Shown here one piece after another: positions 45,494 to 55,639 of a DNA stretch of 64,000 nucleotides. The stretch is from Serratia nematodiphila DZ0503SBS1 (GTDB lineage Bacteria; Pseudomonadota; Gammaproteobacteria; Enterobacterales; Enterobacteriaceae): positions 3,720,001 to 3,784,000 of the forward strand of contig NZ_JPUX01000001.1 in the NCBI RefSeq assembly GCF_000738675.1, in the 5' to 3' direction. The notes beneath the pieces are model-generated. The model saw nothing but the letters and a program-made list of their open reading frames with translations. It did not search any database and was not told the origin of the DNA. Positions within the stretch are counted from its first letter, which is position 1, and each line of letters begins with the position of its first letter. The position numbers and the translations under genes were made by a program.

Positions 45494-46534
45494 TCAAACC
45501 ACCGGCAGCGCCTGCTGCAGCCGGGCCGATTCCAGCCCCAGTTCAATCAATGCCATCACCGCGATGGCGTCGGCGGCCGGCACCGGGTTTTCGCCTATGC
45601 CGGTGATCGCGTCGCGCACCGCCGCGTAATAAGCCGGATAATTGCCGGGAATGTTGAGCAGCGGTTGCTCCGCCAGCAGATCGTCACGTGACAGCGTCAC
45701 CACGCCGTCGCGCATGTCATAGCCCCAATCGGCCTGCGGCAAACGCTCGCCGGCCTTCAGCCGGTCCTCCTGCGGATCGAGGCCGTATTTGACATAGCTG
45801 CCGCGGGTGCCGTGCACGACGTAGCGCGGGCTCTCCGCCGCCGCCAGCATGCTGGCGTGCAGCACCACGCGGCGATCGCCATAGCTCAGCAGCGCGTGAA
45901 AATAGTCCACCGCCTGCGCCCCCGGCCGCAGCTCACCCAGATCGACGAACAGCCGCTCGGGTTTGCCGAAGAGTTGCAGCGCCTGATCGAGCAGATGCGG
46001 CCCCAAATCGAACCAGATGCCGCTGCCGGCGCCGCCCTGTTCGCGCCAGCGCTGGCGCACCTGCGGCCGGTAGCGATCGAAATGCGACTCGAAATACACC
46101 ACCTCGCCCAACGAACCGTCGTTCAGCAGCGCCTTAAGGGTAAGGAAATCGCTGTCCCAGCGACGGTTGTGGAACACCGACAGCAGTAAACCGCTCTGCT
46201 GCGCCTGCTGTTGCAGCGCCTGTGCTTGTGACAGCGTCACGGTAAATGGTTTATCCACCACCACGTGCTTGCCGGCGGCCAGCGCCTGTTGCGCCAGCGG
46301 GAAATGGGTATCGTTGGGGGTGGGAATTACGATCAGATCGAGGGCCGGATCGGCGAACAGCGCTTGCGCATCCCCCACGACCGTCATCGACGGCCAGTCG
46401 GCGTGCACTTTGCCGGCATCGCTGCTGGAAACGGCGGCCAGTTCCAGCCCCGGCGTACCGGCGATTAGCGGCGCATGAAAGGTTTTACCGGCGTAGCCGT
46501 AACCGACCAGCCCGACACGAATTTTTTCAGCCAT
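45494..46534 (-). CDS. ydgJ: Gfo/Idh/MocA family oxidoreductase YdgJ
   Basis: NAD(P)-dependent oxidoreductase of 346 residues, the same as E. coli YdgJ. The Rossmann motif is RVGLVGYGYAGKTFHAPLI, the conserved EKP-like loop appears as HVVVDKPFTVTL, and the catalytic region includes GSGIWFDLGPHLLDQALQLF. The substrate, probably a sugar or cyclitol, is unknown. ATG 46534 gives MAEKIRVGLVG behind AGGAAATCCC. The gene contains two matS sites, at 45688 and 46228. Confidence 0.92.
   Translation of the reverse strand: MAEKIRVGLVGYGYAGKTFHAPLIAGTPGLELAAVSSSDAGKVHADWPSMTVVGDAQALFADPALDLIVIPTPNDTHFPLAQQALAAGKHVVVDKPFTVTLSQAQALQQQAQQSGLLLSVFHNRRWDSDFLTLKALLNDGSLGEVVYFESHFDRYRPQVRQRWREQGGAGSGIWFDLGPHLLDQALQLFGKPERLFVDLGELRPGAQAVDYFHALLSYGDRRVVLHASMLAAAESPRYVVHGTRGSYVKYGLDPQEDRLKAGERLPQADWGYDMRDGVVTLSRDDLLAEQPLLNIPGNYPAYYAAVRDAITGIGENPVPAADAIAVMALIELGLESARLQQALPVV
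45688..45700. other. matS site inside ydgJ (distal)
   Basis: GTGACAGCGTCAC matches the matS consensus GTGACRNYGTCAC exactly. It lies within the ydgJ reading frame where it encodes VTLS plus flanking codons on the minus strand. An identical 13-mer occurs 540 bp away in the same gene. Confidence 0.8.
46228..46240. other. matS site inside ydgJ (proximal)
   Basis: Second GTGACAGCGTCAC, identical to the copy at 45688, again in the ydgJ frame and encoding VTLS. Exact consensus match. Confidence 0.8.
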
Positions 46535-46758
46535 GGGATTTCCTCTTGCAGGCTCACGACAGACCCTTTCGATTTGACACCATGCGGCCGGATGGAACAA
46601 GAAGTAAATGAGATGTTAATTTGAAGCGAGGCCGGAGTAGCCAAACGTGCGGCCTGGCGTCGCGATGCCGAGCTATCCGCTTGATAGAGATGACGAAGCC
46701 TATATTACCCGCTAAGCTATGCCGCCTGTGATCCCCGATTCAATCAGGAAGCCGTTTT

Positions 46759-47199
46759 ATGTCTCAAGCTGAATACTCTCGTATCGGCGGTTGGTTGCTG
46801 GCCCCGCTGGCCTATCTGATCGTTACCCTGCTCAGCGCCAGCCTGATGCTGCTCCTGTACGCCATGGCGATCTTCATGCCCGAGTCGCGCGACTATCTGT
46901 TGACCAACGCCCAGGCGTTTACCCTGCAATGGTACTTTTCGGTGCTGACCACGCTCTTGATGTGGGGCTTTACCCTGTGGCTGGTGTTTCTGTTCTGCCA
47001 GCGATCGCAGCGCTTCCCTAAACTGTTCCTGCTGTGGCTGCTGATCACGGTGATCCTGGCGGTGAAAGCCTTCGCCTTCGCGCCGGTGCCGGACGAAGTG
47101 GCGGTGCGCAGCCTCGGCTGGCCGCTGCTGATGGCGGCGTTGCTGGTGCCTTACATCAAGCGTTCGCAGCGGGTCAAAGGCACCTTTACCGAACGTTAA
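46759..47199 (+). CDS. ydgK: DUF2569 membrane protein YdgK
   Basis: A 146-residue inner-membrane protein with four hydrophobic segments, beginning YSRIGGWLLAPLAYLIVTLL, which is the DUF2569 hallmark. Function unknown. It lies immediately upstream of rsxA as in E. coli and on the same strand. ATG 46759 follows CAGGAAGCCG. A gap of 135 bp separates it from rsxA, enough for an rsx promoter. Confidence 0.88.
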   Translation: MSQAEYSRIGGWLLAPLAYLIVTLLSASLMLLLYAMAIFMPESRDYLLTNAQAFTLQWYFSVLTTLLMWGFTLWLVFLFCQRSQRFPKLFLLWLLITVILAVKAFAFAPVPDEVAVRSLGWPLLMAALLVPYIKRSQRVKGTFTER

Positions 47200-47334
47200 A
47201 GGCGGTTGCAGCACGTTTTATCGGGTATTTTGTGTAAATTTTCGCCAAAAAAGGCAATACCCCTGCGATTCATATGTTGTCGTCCGGCCGCCGATTCCCG
47301 ATAATAGGCGGCTTTTATTTTTTTAGGCATCGCA

Positions 47335-47916
47335 ATGACCGAATACCTGCTCCTGTTTGTCGGCACCGTACTGGTGAACAACTTCGTTCTGGTGAAGTTT
47401 CTTGGCCTGTGCCCGTTCCTCGGCGTTTCCAAGAAGCTGGAAAGCGCCATCGGCATGGGAATGGCCACCACCTTCGTCATGACGCTGGCCTCCGTCAGCG
47501 CCTGGGTGATCAACACCTTTATTCTGGTTCCGCTGGATCTGGTGTATCTGCGCACGCTCTCTTTCATTCTGGTGATCGCCGTCGTCGTGCAGTTCACCGA
47601 GATGGTGGTGCGCAAAACCAGCCCGGCGCTCTACCGCCTGCTGGGCATCTTCCTGCCGCTGATCACCACCAACTGTGCGGTGCTGGGCGTGGCGCTGCTT
47701 AACGTCAACCTCGGCTACAACTTCCTGCAGTCCGCCGTTTACGGCTTTAGCGCCGCCGCCGGTTTCTCGCTGGTGATGGTGCTGTTCGCCGCCATTCGCG
47801 AACGTCTGGCGGTCGCCGACGTGCCGGCGCCGTTCCGCGGCTCCTCGATCGCGCTGATCACCGCCGGGCTGATGTCGCTGGCCTTTATGGGCTTTACCGG
47901 GCTGGTGAAATTCTAA
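47335..47916 (+). CDS. rsxA: Electron transport complex subunit RsxA
   Basis: Inner-membrane subunit of 193 residues with six spans, homologous to NqrE/Rnf[14 protein letters not shown] and GLCPFLGVS are conserved, each with the Cys that coordinates the intramembrane Fe-S cluster with RsxE. The Rsx complex in E. coli keeps SoxR reduced and thus inactive; Rnf relatives couple ferredoxin:NAD electron flow to ion transport. The stop shares one base with the rsxB start. Confidence 0.96.
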   Translation: MTEYLLLFVGTVLVNNFVLVKFLGLCPFLGVSKKLESAIGMGMATTFVMTLASVSAWVINTFILVPLDLVYLRTLSFILVIAVVVQFTEMVVRKTSPALYRLLGIFLPLITTNCAVLGVALLNVNLGYNFLQSAVYGFSAAAGFSLVMVLFAAIRERLAVADVPAPFRGSSIALITAGLMSLAFMGFTGLVKF

Positions 47917-48488
47917 TGACTGCGTTGTGGATAGCTATCGCGGCTCTAAGCGCGCTCGGGCTGCTGTTCGGACTGGTGCTGGGCTACGCTGCGCGCCGTT
48001 TTGAGGTGGAAGAGGATCCGGTCGCCGAGCAGGTCGATGCGATCCTGCCGCAGAGCCAGTGCGGCCAGTGCGGCTACCCCGGCTGTCGCCCCTATGCCGA
48101 GGCGGTGGCCAACGGCGAGATGATCAACAAATGCGCGCCGGGCGGCGAACAGGTGATGCTGAAACTGGCGGAGCTGCTCAACGTAGAACCGCAGCCGCTG
48201 GGCAGCGAAGCCGCCGCCGAGCCGGAGCGTAAAGTGGCCTATATCGACGAGGCCAACTGCATCGGCTGCACCAAGTGCATTCAGGCCTGCCCGGTGGATG
48301 CCATCGTCGGCGCCACCCGCGCCATGCACACCGTCATCACCGACCTCTGTACCGGCTGCGATCTGTGCGTCGCCCCTTGCCCTACCGACTGTATTGAAAT
48401 GAGACCGGTCGCTACCACCACCGCCAACTGGAAGTGGGACATGAAGACGATCCCGGTGCAAGTGATCCACGTGGAGCAACATGCTTAA
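47916..48488 (+). CDS. rsxB: Electron transport complex ferredoxin RsxB
   Basis: A 190-residue Fe-S protein with an N-terminal membrane anchor ([18 protein letters not shown]). A 4Fe-4S domain with CGQCGYPGC follows, then two ferredoxin motifs [12 protein letters not shown] and [12 protein letters not shown]. All cysteines are present. It is the electron entry/relay subunit of Rsx/Rnf. It overlaps rsxC by 8 bp. Confidence 0.96.
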   Translation: MTALWIAIAALSALGLLFGLVLGYAARRFEVEEDPVAEQVDAILPQSQCGQCGYPGCRPYAEAVANGEMINKCAPGGEQVMLKLAELLNVEPQPLGSEAAAEPERKVAYIDEANCIGCTKCIQACPVDAIVGATRAMHTVITDLCTGCDLCVAPCPTDCIEMRPVATTTANWKWDMKTIPVQVIHVEQHA

Positions 48489-50682
48489 TCTGTTCGCCGC
48501 CTTTAAAAAAGACCGGATCTGGGATTTCGACGGCGGGATCCATCCACCGGAAATGAAAACGCAGTCCAGCGGTGCGCCGCTGCGTGTCGCGCCCCTGCCC
48601 AAGACCTTTATCATTCCGCTGCAACAGCATCTGGGGCCGGAAGGCGAGCTGTGCGTCAGCGCCGGCGATCGGGTGTTGAAAGGCCAGCCGCTGACCGTCG
48701 GCCGCGGCCGCACCGTGCCGGTGCACGCCCCGACCTCGGGCACCGTCAGCGCCATTACGCCGCACATCACCGCGCACCCGTCCGGGCTGACGGAGCTGTG
48801 CGTGATTATCGAGGCAGACGGGGAAGACCGCTGGTGCGAGCGCGATCCGGTGGCGGACTATCGCCAATCGCCCGCCGCGGAACTGATTCAACGTATTCAT
48901 CAGGCCGGCATCGCCGGCCTGGGCGGCGCAGGTTTCCCGACCGCCAGCAAACTGCAAGGCGGCATGAGCGGCGTGGAAACGCTGATCCTCAACGCCGCCG
49001 AGTGTGAGCCTTACATTACCGCCGACGACCGTCTGATGCAGGAACATGCCGCTCAGATCATTGAAGGCACGCAGATCCTGCAACACATTCTGCAACCCAA
49101 GCTCACGCTGATCGGCATCGAAGACAATAAACCGGAGGCAATCGCGGCGCTGAAACAGGCGTTGCGCGGCCAGCCCGGCATTGCGCTGCGCGTCATCCCG
49201 ACCAAATACCCATCCGGCGGCGCCAAGCAGCTGACCAAAATTTTGACCGGCAAGGAAGTGCCGCACGGTAAGCACTCCTCCGCTATCGGCGTATTGATGC
49301 AAAACGTCGGCACCGCCTTCGCCATCAAGCGAGCGATCGTCGACGGCGAACCGCTGATTGAGCGCGTAGTGACCCTGACCGGCGAGGCGATCGAGCGCCC
49401 CGGCAATCTGTGGGCTCGCATCGGCACGCCGGTGCAGCACCTGCTCGACTTCGTCGGTTTCCGCCCGCAGGCGCAGCAGATGGTGGTCATGGGCGGCCCG
49501 CTGATGGGCTTCACCCTGCCCGCGCTGAACGTGCCGATCGTCAAGATCAGCAACTGCATTCTGGCACCGACGGTGGATGAAATGACGCCGCAGGAACCGG
49601 AGCAGTCCTGCATCCGCTGCGGCCTGTGCGTAGACGCTTGCCCTGCCGGGCTGCTGCCGCAACAGCTGTACTGGTTCAGCCGCGGGCAGGAGCACGACAA
49701 GGCGCGCAACCATAACCTGTTCGACTGCATCGAATGCGGTGCCTGCGCGTTCGTCTGCCCCAGCAATATCCCGCTGGTACAGTACTACCGGCAGGAAAAG
49801 GCCGAAATCAAGGCTATCGATCTGGAAGCGGCGCGCACCGCCGAGGCCAAGGCGCGTTACGAGGCCAAGCTGGCGCGTCTGGAGCGTGAAAAACTGGCGC
49901 GTGAAGAGCGACATAAAAAGGCCGCCGTCAAACTGACCGACGACGATCAGGGCGCAGTGCAGGCCGCGCTGGCGCGCGTGCGCAGCAAGAATGCCGAAGC
50001 GGCGGTTACGCCGGTCAACGGCCAGCAGCCGGATAACAGCGAGATGATCGCTGCCCGCGAAGCACGTAAAGCGCAGGCGCGCGAACGTCGTGCCCAGCTG
50101 GCCGCCGAGGTGGAAACGGAAGCGCCACCGGCGACCGCTGGCGACGACGCGCGTAAAGCCGCCGTGGCCGCGGCGCTGGCCCGCGTGAAAGCGCGCAAAG
50201 AGGCGCCGGCAGCAGACAGCTCCGCCCCGGCGGCAACAGAGGACGATCCGCGTAAAGCGGCAGTCGCGGCGGCACTGGCGCGCGTAAAAGCCAAGAAAGC
50301 GGCGCAGCAGGCGGATGCTCCTGCATCGGCGGAACCGGCGCCGGCTGCAGCCGAAGAAGATCCGCGCAAGGCGGCGGTCGCGGCGGCACTGGCGCGCGTA
50401 AAAGCCAAGAAAGCGGCACAGCAGGCGGATGCCCCTGCATCGGCGGAACCGGCGCCAGCTGCAGCCGAAGAAGATCCGCGCAAGGCGGCGGTCGCGGCGG
50501 CTATCGCCCGCGCCAAAGCCAAGAAAGCGGCGCAGCAGGCGGATGCCCCTGCGCCGGCGGAACCGGCGCCGGCTGCAGCCGAAGAAGATCCGCGCAAGGC
50601 GGCGGTCGCGGCGGCTATCGCCCGCGCCAAGGCAAAAAAAGCCGCCAGAGAATCGCTGGCGGCGGAAACGGAAGACAAATAA
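48481..50682 (+). CDS. rsxC: Electron transport complex subunit RsxC
   Basis: A 733-residue peripheral subunit with NADH- and FMN-binding region ([28 protein letters not shown]) and two 4Fe-4S motifs ([24 protein letters not shown]). The conserved part ends near residue 450. The tail is a long Ala/Lys-rich region with at least four 38-residue near-identical repeats beginning [10 protein letters not shown]. Such tails vary greatly in length between strains and species and are likely helical or disordered. The next rsx gene, rsxD, is 1.3 kb away because of an inserted regulator. Confidence 0.95.
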   Translation: MLNLFAAFKKDRIWDFDGGIHPPEMKTQSSGAPLRVAPLPKTFIIPLQQHLGPEGELCVSAGDRVLKGQPLTVGRGRTVPVHAPTSGTVSAITPHITAHPSGLTELCVIIEADGEDRWCERDPVADYRQSPAAELIQRIHQAGIAGLGGAGFPTASKLQGGMSGVETLILNAAECEPYITADDRLMQEHAAQIIEGTQILQHILQPKLTLIGIEDNKPEAIAALKQALRGQPGIALRVIPTKYPSGGAKQLTKILTGKEVPHGKHSSAIGVLMQNVGTAFAIKRAIVDGEPLIERVVTLTGEAIERPGNLWARIGTPVQHLLDFVGFRPQAQQMVVMGGPLMGFTLPALNVPIVKISNCILAPTVDEMTPQEPEQSCIRCGLCVDACPAGLLPQQLYWFSRGQEHDKARNHNLFDCIECGACAFVCPSNIPLVQYYRQEKAEIKAIDLEAARTAEAKARYEAKLARLEREKLAREERHKKAAVKLTDDDQGAVQAALARVRSKNAEAAVTPVNGQQPDNSEMIAAREARKAQARERRAQLAAEVETEAPPATAGDDARKAAVAAALARVKARKEAPAADSSAPAATEDDPRKAAVAAALARVKAKKAAQQADAPASAEPAPAAAEEDPRKAAVAAALARVKAKKAAQQADAPASAEPAPAAAEEDPRKAAVAAAIARAKAKKAAQQADAPAPAEPAPAAAEEDPRKAAVAAAIARAKAKKAARESLAAETEDK
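50245..50645 (+). repeat. 114-bp tandem repeats in the rsxC 3' end
   Basis: Units begin at 50245, 50359, 50473 and 50587 (last one partial), each starting GATCCGCG and encoding [10 protein letters not shown](L/I)AR(V/A)KAKKAA. A degenerate copy precedes at about 50143. The 114-bp period keeps the reading frame. Confidence 0.92.
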
Positions 50683-50689
50683 TGATAGC

Positions 50690-50713
50690 GGCGCCTGGCT
50701 GACGCCTGGCGCC
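50690..50713. terminator. Hairpin between rsxC and the AraC-type gene
   Basis: Inverted repeat GGCGCC (50690-50695) and GGCGCC (50708-50713) with a 12-nt loop between converging genes. There is no T tract, so terminator function is uncertain. Confidence 0.35.
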
Positions 50714-50715
50714 AT

Positions 50716-51609
50716 TTAATCGATAGAAATCAGGTAGGTGTAATCCACTTCAATCTGACGCAGTTTGGATTCAGGATTCCACTCTTTGGTTTGAATGATC
50801 TCCATTTCCATACTGCCACGCACTTTATCCTTCAACCCCGGCATCACATGCGACATCAGGTAGCCGAAAAACTGCAAACACTCTTTCGCCGACCCCTTAT
50901 GGTTGATAGAGATAAACTCGCGGCTCGGCAAATGGAAGGTGTCTATCTGATGGTTGGAAAGAATATCCTTTCTGTGTTCAGGATCGACCGCCATCACCAG
51001 CGTGGATGAGAGCTCGTCGCCCTTCCCGGCATGAGGGGAGTAGATGCTGTAAATCCGCCGACAGTCGACGTGCAGCCCCTTGAAGAAGTCGTTGAAAATC
51101 TCATCCTTCATCGCCATGCAGGAAGAGTACTCCAGCTCCTGTTCGGAGGCGAAATCCAGCCGGCGCGTGAAGCCGACCAGCTGCATGTCGGGCAGCGTCA
51201 GCCGCTTCACTTCCGGGTAATAACCGGCGCCGTAGCTGGCTTCGAAGTTAAAGCGCGGCATCAGGTTTTTCACGTCCCAGTGCTCCATCGAGCGGTAGCG
51301 ATTGGGGGTGGTGCCGAAGCGCTGCTTGAACATGCGGGTAAAGGTCTGCTGAGAGTCGAAGCCCAGCTCATCGGAGATGTCGATGATCGAGCGACGAGTA
51401 ATGCGCAACGCCACCGCGGCGCGCGTCAGGATGCGCGAACGGATATAGGTGGCGAGTTGAATGCCGGTAATACGCTTGAATTTACGCTGCAGATGCCACT
51501 TGGAATAGCCCGAAATACGCGCGACTTCATCCAGGTTTGGCCGTTTCTCCAGATGTATCTCCACCCACTCAATTAGCTCTTCAATAAAAAAAATGTCTTC
51601 ATTTGTCAT
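50716..51609 (-). CDS. Rob-like AraC/XylS regulator inserted in the rsx cluster
   Basis: A 297-residue regulator. The N-terminal AraC double HTH (residues 5-105) closely resembles Rob/SoxS/MarA: ISGYSKWHLQRKFKRITG, and FDSQQTFTRMFKQRFGTTP. A C-terminal domain of about 180 residues has the Rob/GyrI-like layout (LTLPDMQLVGFTRRLDF at its start). Size is close to Rob (289). It lies on the opposite strand between rsxC and rsxD, which are adjacent in E. coli. A role in redox or drug stress is inferred from its relatives; I do not assign it as Rob itself, since rob normally sits elsewhere. Confidence 0.85.
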   Translation of the reverse strand: MTNEDIFFIEELIEWVEIHLEKRPNLDEVARISGYSKWHLQRKFKRITGIQLATYIRSRILTRAAVALRITRRSIIDISDELGFDSQQTFTRMFKQRFGTTPNRYRSMEHWDVKNLMPRFNFEASYGAGYYPEVKRLTLPDMQLVGFTRRLDFASEQELEYSSCMAMKDEIFNDFFKGLHVDCRRIYSIYSPHAGKGDELSSTLVMAVDPEHRKDILSNHQIDTFHLPSREFISINHKGSAKECLQFFGYLMSHVMPGLKDKVRGSMEMEIIQTKEWNPESKLRQIEVDYTYLISID

Positions 51610-51974
51610 TATTATGGATTCACTGACTCAATAATGTTCGCGATAGTAACCTACACGGATTATGTGAAAGTTGTTATTTTGTGCGGAAATCTGGAGAAAA
51701 ATGATATCTCATTCAGACATTTACCCCATTTCCCGCGGTCGATGGCGGCACAAGTTCCACTGACAATTCCTCACGTTAGCCCATTTCCCGGCCAAAAAAA
51801 AATCAAATCGCGCCACCCCGATCGCCAGATGTGCGGAAAGCCGAATACCCCTATCAATAAGGCGTATTACCCTCGCATCGAATCAGGTAGAATGCTCGGC
51901 TATCATTTTTGCCGCGCCCGCAGTATGGCGCATCGAAACTGCCGCAGGCGCGGCGCAGAAGGTATCGTTACTCT
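51610..51974. promoter_or_regulatory. Divergent region: Rob-like regulator / rsxD
   Basis: This 365-bp region is AT-rich near the regulator and holds no supported gene. Because the regulator on the other strand splits the rsx genes, rsxDGE-nth must be transcribed from a promoter here unless read through from rsxC. I could not recognise a clear marbox. Confidence 0.55.
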
Positions 51975-53060
51975 ATGAAGTTCAGGCCGGTATCACCCAC
52001 AGCCGCCAAAGGCTTACACATCGCCAGCTCGCCTTTCACCCACAACCAGCAAAGCACCAGCCGCATTATGCTATGGGTCATGTTGGCGTGCATTCCCGGC
52101 ATTGCGGCGCAGATTTGGTTTTTCGGCTACGGCGTGCTGATTCAGGTGGCGCTGGCGGCGATCGTCGCGCTGGCCGCAGAAGGCGCGATCCTCAGGCTGC
52201 GCAAGCTGCCGGTGCGCAGCCGGCTGGCGGATAACTCCGCCCTGCTGACCGCGCTGCTGCTTGGCATCAGCCTGCCGCCGCTGGCGCCGTGGTGGATGAT
52301 CGTCATCGGCACCTTCTTCGCCATCGTTATCGCCAAACAGCTGTATGGCGGCCTCGGGCAGAACCCGTTCAACCCGGCGATGGTCGGTTACGTAGTGCTG
52401 CTGATCTCCTTCCCGGTGCAGATGACCAGCTGGCTGCCGCCGGATGAACTGCGCGCCACCGCGCTGTCGCTCCACGACACGCTGCTGGCGATTTTCAGCG
52501 GCCATACCGCACAGGGCGCGACGCTGCACGAACTGCAGATGGGCGTGGACGGCATCAGCCAGGCCACGCCGCTCGACGGCTTCAAAACCGGCCTGCGCAG
52601 CGGCCACAGCGTGGAACAGGTGTTGCAGCAGCCGCTGTTCGGCGGCGCGCTGGCCGGTATCGGCTGGCAGTGGGTCAACCTCGGTTTCCTGGCCGGCGGC
52701 CTGTTTATGCTGGCGCGCCGCCTGATCCATTGGCAAATCCCTTTCAGCATGTTGGCCGCCATCGCCTTCTGTTCCGGTCTGGCCTGGTGGATCGATCCGG
52801 CGCATCAGGCTTCACCGCTGATCCACCTATTCTCCGGCGCCAGCATGCTGGGTGCGTTCTTTATCGCCACCGATCCGGTCAGCGCCTCCACCACGCCGAA
52901 GGGCCGCTTAATCTACGGCGCGCTGATCGGCGTGCTGGTCTGGCTGATCCGCGTCTATGGCGGCTACCCTGATGGTGTGGCCTTCGCCGTGCTGCTCGCC
53001 AACATCACCGTCCCGTTAATCGACCACTACACGCAGCCGCGCGTGTACGGCCATCGCTAA
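51975..53060 (+). CDS. rsxD: Electron transport complex subunit RsxD
   Basis: Integral membrane subunit of 361 residues related to NqrB, with about nine spans. From [17 protein letters not shown] onward it follows E. coli RsxD. The FMN attachment Thr is in [13 protein letters not shown], and [15 protein letters not shown] and [13 protein letters not shown] are conserved. Start ATG 51975 gives a somewhat longer N-terminus ([15 protein letters not shown]) than in E. coli; further upstream extension is unlikely. Confidence 0.94.
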   Translation: MKFRPVSPTAAKGLHIASSPFTHNQQSTSRIMLWVMLACIPGIAAQIWFFGYGVLIQVALAAIVALAAEGAILRLRKLPVRSRLADNSALLTALLLGISLPPLAPWWMIVIGTFFAIVIAKQLYGGLGQNPFNPAMVGYVVLLISFPVQMTSWLPPDELRATALSLHDTLLAIFSGHTAQGATLHELQMGVDGISQATPLDGFKTGLRSGHSVEQVLQQPLFGGALAGIGWQWVNLGFLAGGLFMLARRLIHWQIPFSMLAAIAFCSGLAWWIDPAHQASPLIHLFSGASMLGAFFIATDPVSASTTPKGRLIYGALIGVLVWLIRVYGGYPDGVAFAVLLANITVPLIDHYTQPRVYGHR

Positions 53061-53069
53061 GGAGCCGCC

Positions 53070-53699
53070 ATGCTGAATTCCATGAGAAAGCACGGCACCA
53101 CGCTGGCGGTGTTTGCGGCGGTCACCACCGGCCTGACCGCCGTAGTTTACGCCCTGACGAAAACCACCATCGCCCATCAGGCGGCGCTGCAGCAAAAAGC
53201 GCTGCTCGATCAGGTGGTACCGCCGGAAAACTACGACAACATCATGCAGAACGAATGCCTGCTGGTCAGCGATCCGGCGTTGGGCGACGGCGCGCCGCAC
53301 CGCTTGTACCTGGCGCGCAAAAACGGGCAACCGACCGCCGCCGCGCTGGAAGCCACCGCGCCGGACGGCTACTCCGGCGCCATCAAGTTGCTGGTCGGCG
53401 CCGATTTCAACGGCACGGTACTCGGCACCCGGGTGATTGAACACCATGAAACCCCGGGGCTGGGCGACAAGATCGAACTGCGCATTTCCGACTGGATTTC
53501 CTTCTTCAGCGGCAAGAAAATCGACGGCCCGGACGACAAACGCTGGGCGGTGAAGAAAGACGGCGGCATGTTCGACCAATTCACCGGCGCCACCATCACC
53601 CCGCGTGCGGTGGTCAATGCGGTGCGCCGCACGGCGTTGTATATGGAAACGCTGCCGCCTAAACTTGAAAGCTTACCTGCGTGTGGAGCCAGCGAATGA
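53070..53699 (+). CDS. rsxG: Electron transport complex subunit RsxG
   Basis: A 209-residue subunit with one N-terminal membrane span ([20 protein letters not shown]) and a periplasmic FMN-binding domain. The flavin is expected to be covalently linked to the Thr in [23 protein letters not shown] is conserved with NqrC/RnfG. AAGGAGCCGCC precedes the ATG. It overlaps rsxE by 4 bp. Confidence 0.95.
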   Translation: MLNSMRKHGTTLAVFAAVTTGLTAVVYALTKTTIAHQAALQQKALLDQVVPPENYDNIMQNECLLVSDPALGDGAPHRLYLARKNGQPTAAALEATAPDGYSGAIKLLVGADFNGTVLGTRVIEHHETPGLGDKIELRISDWISFFSGKKIDGPDDKRWAVKKDGGMFDQFTGATITPRAVVNAVRRTALYMETLPPKLESLPACGASE

Positions 53700-54394
53700 G
53701 TGAAGCCAAAGAATTAATCGTCCAGGGGTTGTGGAAGAACAACTCCGCCCTGGTGCAGCTGCTGGGCATGTGCCCGCTGCTGGCGGTGACCTCCACCGTC
53801 ACCAACGCGCTGGGCCTGGGGCTGGCCACCACGCTGGTGCTGACGCTGACCAACGCCTCCATCTCAGCGGTGCGCCGCTGGGTGCCAAGCGAAGTGCGTA
53901 TTCCGATCTACGTGATGATCATCGCCGCGGTGGTGAGCATCGTGCAGATGCTGATCAACGCCTATGCCTTCGGCCTGTATCAGTCGCTCGGCATCTTTAT
54001 TCCATTGATCGTGACCAACTGCATCGTGGTCGGCCGCGCCGAAGCGGTGGCCGCCAAGAAGCCGGTCGGCCTCTCGGCGCTGGACGGCATGGCCATCGGC
54101 CTTGGCGCCACCGGCGTGATGGTGACGCTGGGCTCGATGCGCGAACTGTTGGGCAACGGTACGCTGTTCGACGGCGCCGACCAACTGCTGGGCGGCTGGG
54201 CCAAGTCGCTGCGCATCGAAGTGGTGCATTTCGACAGCCCATTCCTGCTGGCGATGCTGCCGCCGGGCGCCTTTATCGGCCTGGGGCTGCTGCTGGCGGT
54301 CAAATATCTGATCGACGAAAAAATGAAGGCGCGCAAAGCCCGCGCCGTGGCGGCGGAACCGCTGCTGGAACAAGGACGTGCTGAGAAGGCCTGA
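53696..54394 (+). CDS. rsxE: Electron transport complex subunit RsxE
   Basis: A 232-residue membrane subunit, paralogue of RsxA/NqrD, with six spans. [13 protein letters not shown] and [13 protein letters not shown] contain the conserved Cys residues paired with those of RsxA. ATG 53696 overlaps the rsxG stop (ATGA). The stop overlaps nth by one base. Confidence 0.95.
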   Translation: MSEAKELIVQGLWKNNSALVQLLGMCPLLAVTSTVTNALGLGLATTLVLTLTNASISAVRRWVPSEVRIPIYVMIIAAVVSIVQMLINAYAFGLYQSLGIFIPLIVTNCIVVGRAEAVAAKKPVGLSALDGMAIGLGATGVMVTLGSMRELLGNGTLFDGADQLLGGWAKSLRIEVVHFDSPFLLAMLPPGAFIGLGLLLAVKYLIDEKMKARKARAVAAEPLLEQGRAEKA

Positions 54395-55035
54395 TGAACA
54401 AGCAGAAGCGACTGGAAATTCTGACCCGGCTGCGCGACAACAACCCGCACCCGACCACCGAGCTGGTGTACACCACCCCGTTTGAACTGCTGATTGCCGT
54501 GCTGCTGTCTGCGCAGGCCACCGACGTGAGCGTCAACAAGGCGACCGCCAGACTTTACCCGGTCGCCAACACCCCCGCCGCCATGCTGGCGCTGGGGGTT
54601 GATGGCGTCAAGGAGTACATCAAGACCATCGGCCTGTTCAACAGCAAGGCCGAAAACGTGATCAAAACCTGCCGTATGCTGCTGGAGCTGCACGGCGGCG
54701 AAGTGCCGGAAGATCGCGCCGCGCTGGAAGCGCTGCCGGGCGTCGGCCGCAAGACCGCCAACGTGGTGCTCAATACCGCCTTCGGCTGGGCGACCATCGC
54801 CGTGGACACCCACATCTTCCGGGTGTGCAACCGCACCCACTTCGCGCCGGGCAAGAACGTCGATCAGGTGGAAGAGAAGCTGTTGAAGGTGGTGCCCGCC
54901 GAATTCAAGGTCGATTGCCACCACTGGCTGATCCTGCACGGGCGCTACACCTGCATCGCGCGCAAACCGCGCTGCGGCTCCTGCATCATCGAGGACCTAT
55001 GCGAGTATAAAGAGAAGGTTTATCCAGAATCCTGA
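54394..55035 (+). CDS. nth: Endonuclease III Nth
   Basis: Base-excision DNA glycosylase/AP lyase of 213 residues removing oxidised pyrimidines. The helix-hairpin-helix LPGVGRKTANVV holds the catalytic Lys, AVDTHIFRV the catalytic Asp. The 4Fe-4S loop is CIARKPRCGSCIIEDLC together with an upstream Cys in KVDCHHW. It is translationally coupled to rsxE, as in E. coli. Confidence 0.97.
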   Translation: MNKQKRLEILTRLRDNNPHPTTELVYTTPFELLIAVLLSAQATDVSVNKATARLYPVANTPAAMLALGVDGVKEYIKTIGLFNSKAENVIKTCRMLLELHGGEVPEDRAALEALPGVGRKTANVVLNTAFGWATIAVDTHIFRVCNRTHFAPGKNVDQVEEKLLKVVPAEFKVDCHHWLILHGRYTCIARKPRCGSCIIEDLCEYKEKVYPES

Positions 55036-55639
55036 GTCTGACGGGTGCGGCAAACCGCACCCGTCGCCGCCACTCCCCCCGCCAGCGCCTCTTTTTTATC
55101 GGAAATGTGATATCGCGCAGCAGTAACCCCGGCGTTATCGCGGTTTTCAGTGAAAAACTCAGTGCCGCGTTATTTTCAAGCGAAAAATTAGTCAAAAATT
55201 GCGGTGAACGTCACGCTTTCAGGATCACAAGGCGTTCACAAATGCCAGCCCCGTTTTCCTAAATTTCTATAATTTTACAAAACGCTGCATATGCACAACA
55301 TTCCAATGGATTAACAACCACACATACACTGATGCGCTAAAAAATAGCAATTCAGCAGAATATATCCCTGCTTAAAATCCGTATAGCTTTTAATCAAAAC
55401 AAAAAATCGGCAAACCATTAAAACCCGAAAGTTAATACTGCATAACATTTGCAACATCGCAGCATAATCCTGCGAGCGTTAAATGTAACCGAATATGACA
55501 AACTGCTTGCCACGTTGACAAAGATAGTGAACATTAACCGCCGTCCCCATCCTATAACAACGCAAAAGGATGCCGTTCCGCATCAACTTTTGTACTTTCC
55601 CGTCCTCCAAAGACGGGCTGCGAAAAAACAGAGGTACCA
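55036..55639. promoter_or_regulatory. nth-dtpA intergenic region
   Basis: About 600 bp without a supported gene, distinctly AT-rich from 55200 to 55560. It must contain the dtpA promoter. Long dtpA leaders are known in E. coli, where OmpR acts, but I could not place operators. An open frame at 55449 lacks a ribosome site and family features. Confidence 0.5.

Noticed and set aside
48412..50715. A 767-codon open frame on the minus strand
   Set aside because: It is the antisense shadow of rsxB/rsxC. The encoded Arg/Cys/Phe-rich repeats simply mirror the rsxC tandem repeats, and the plus strand holds well-known Fe-S motifs.
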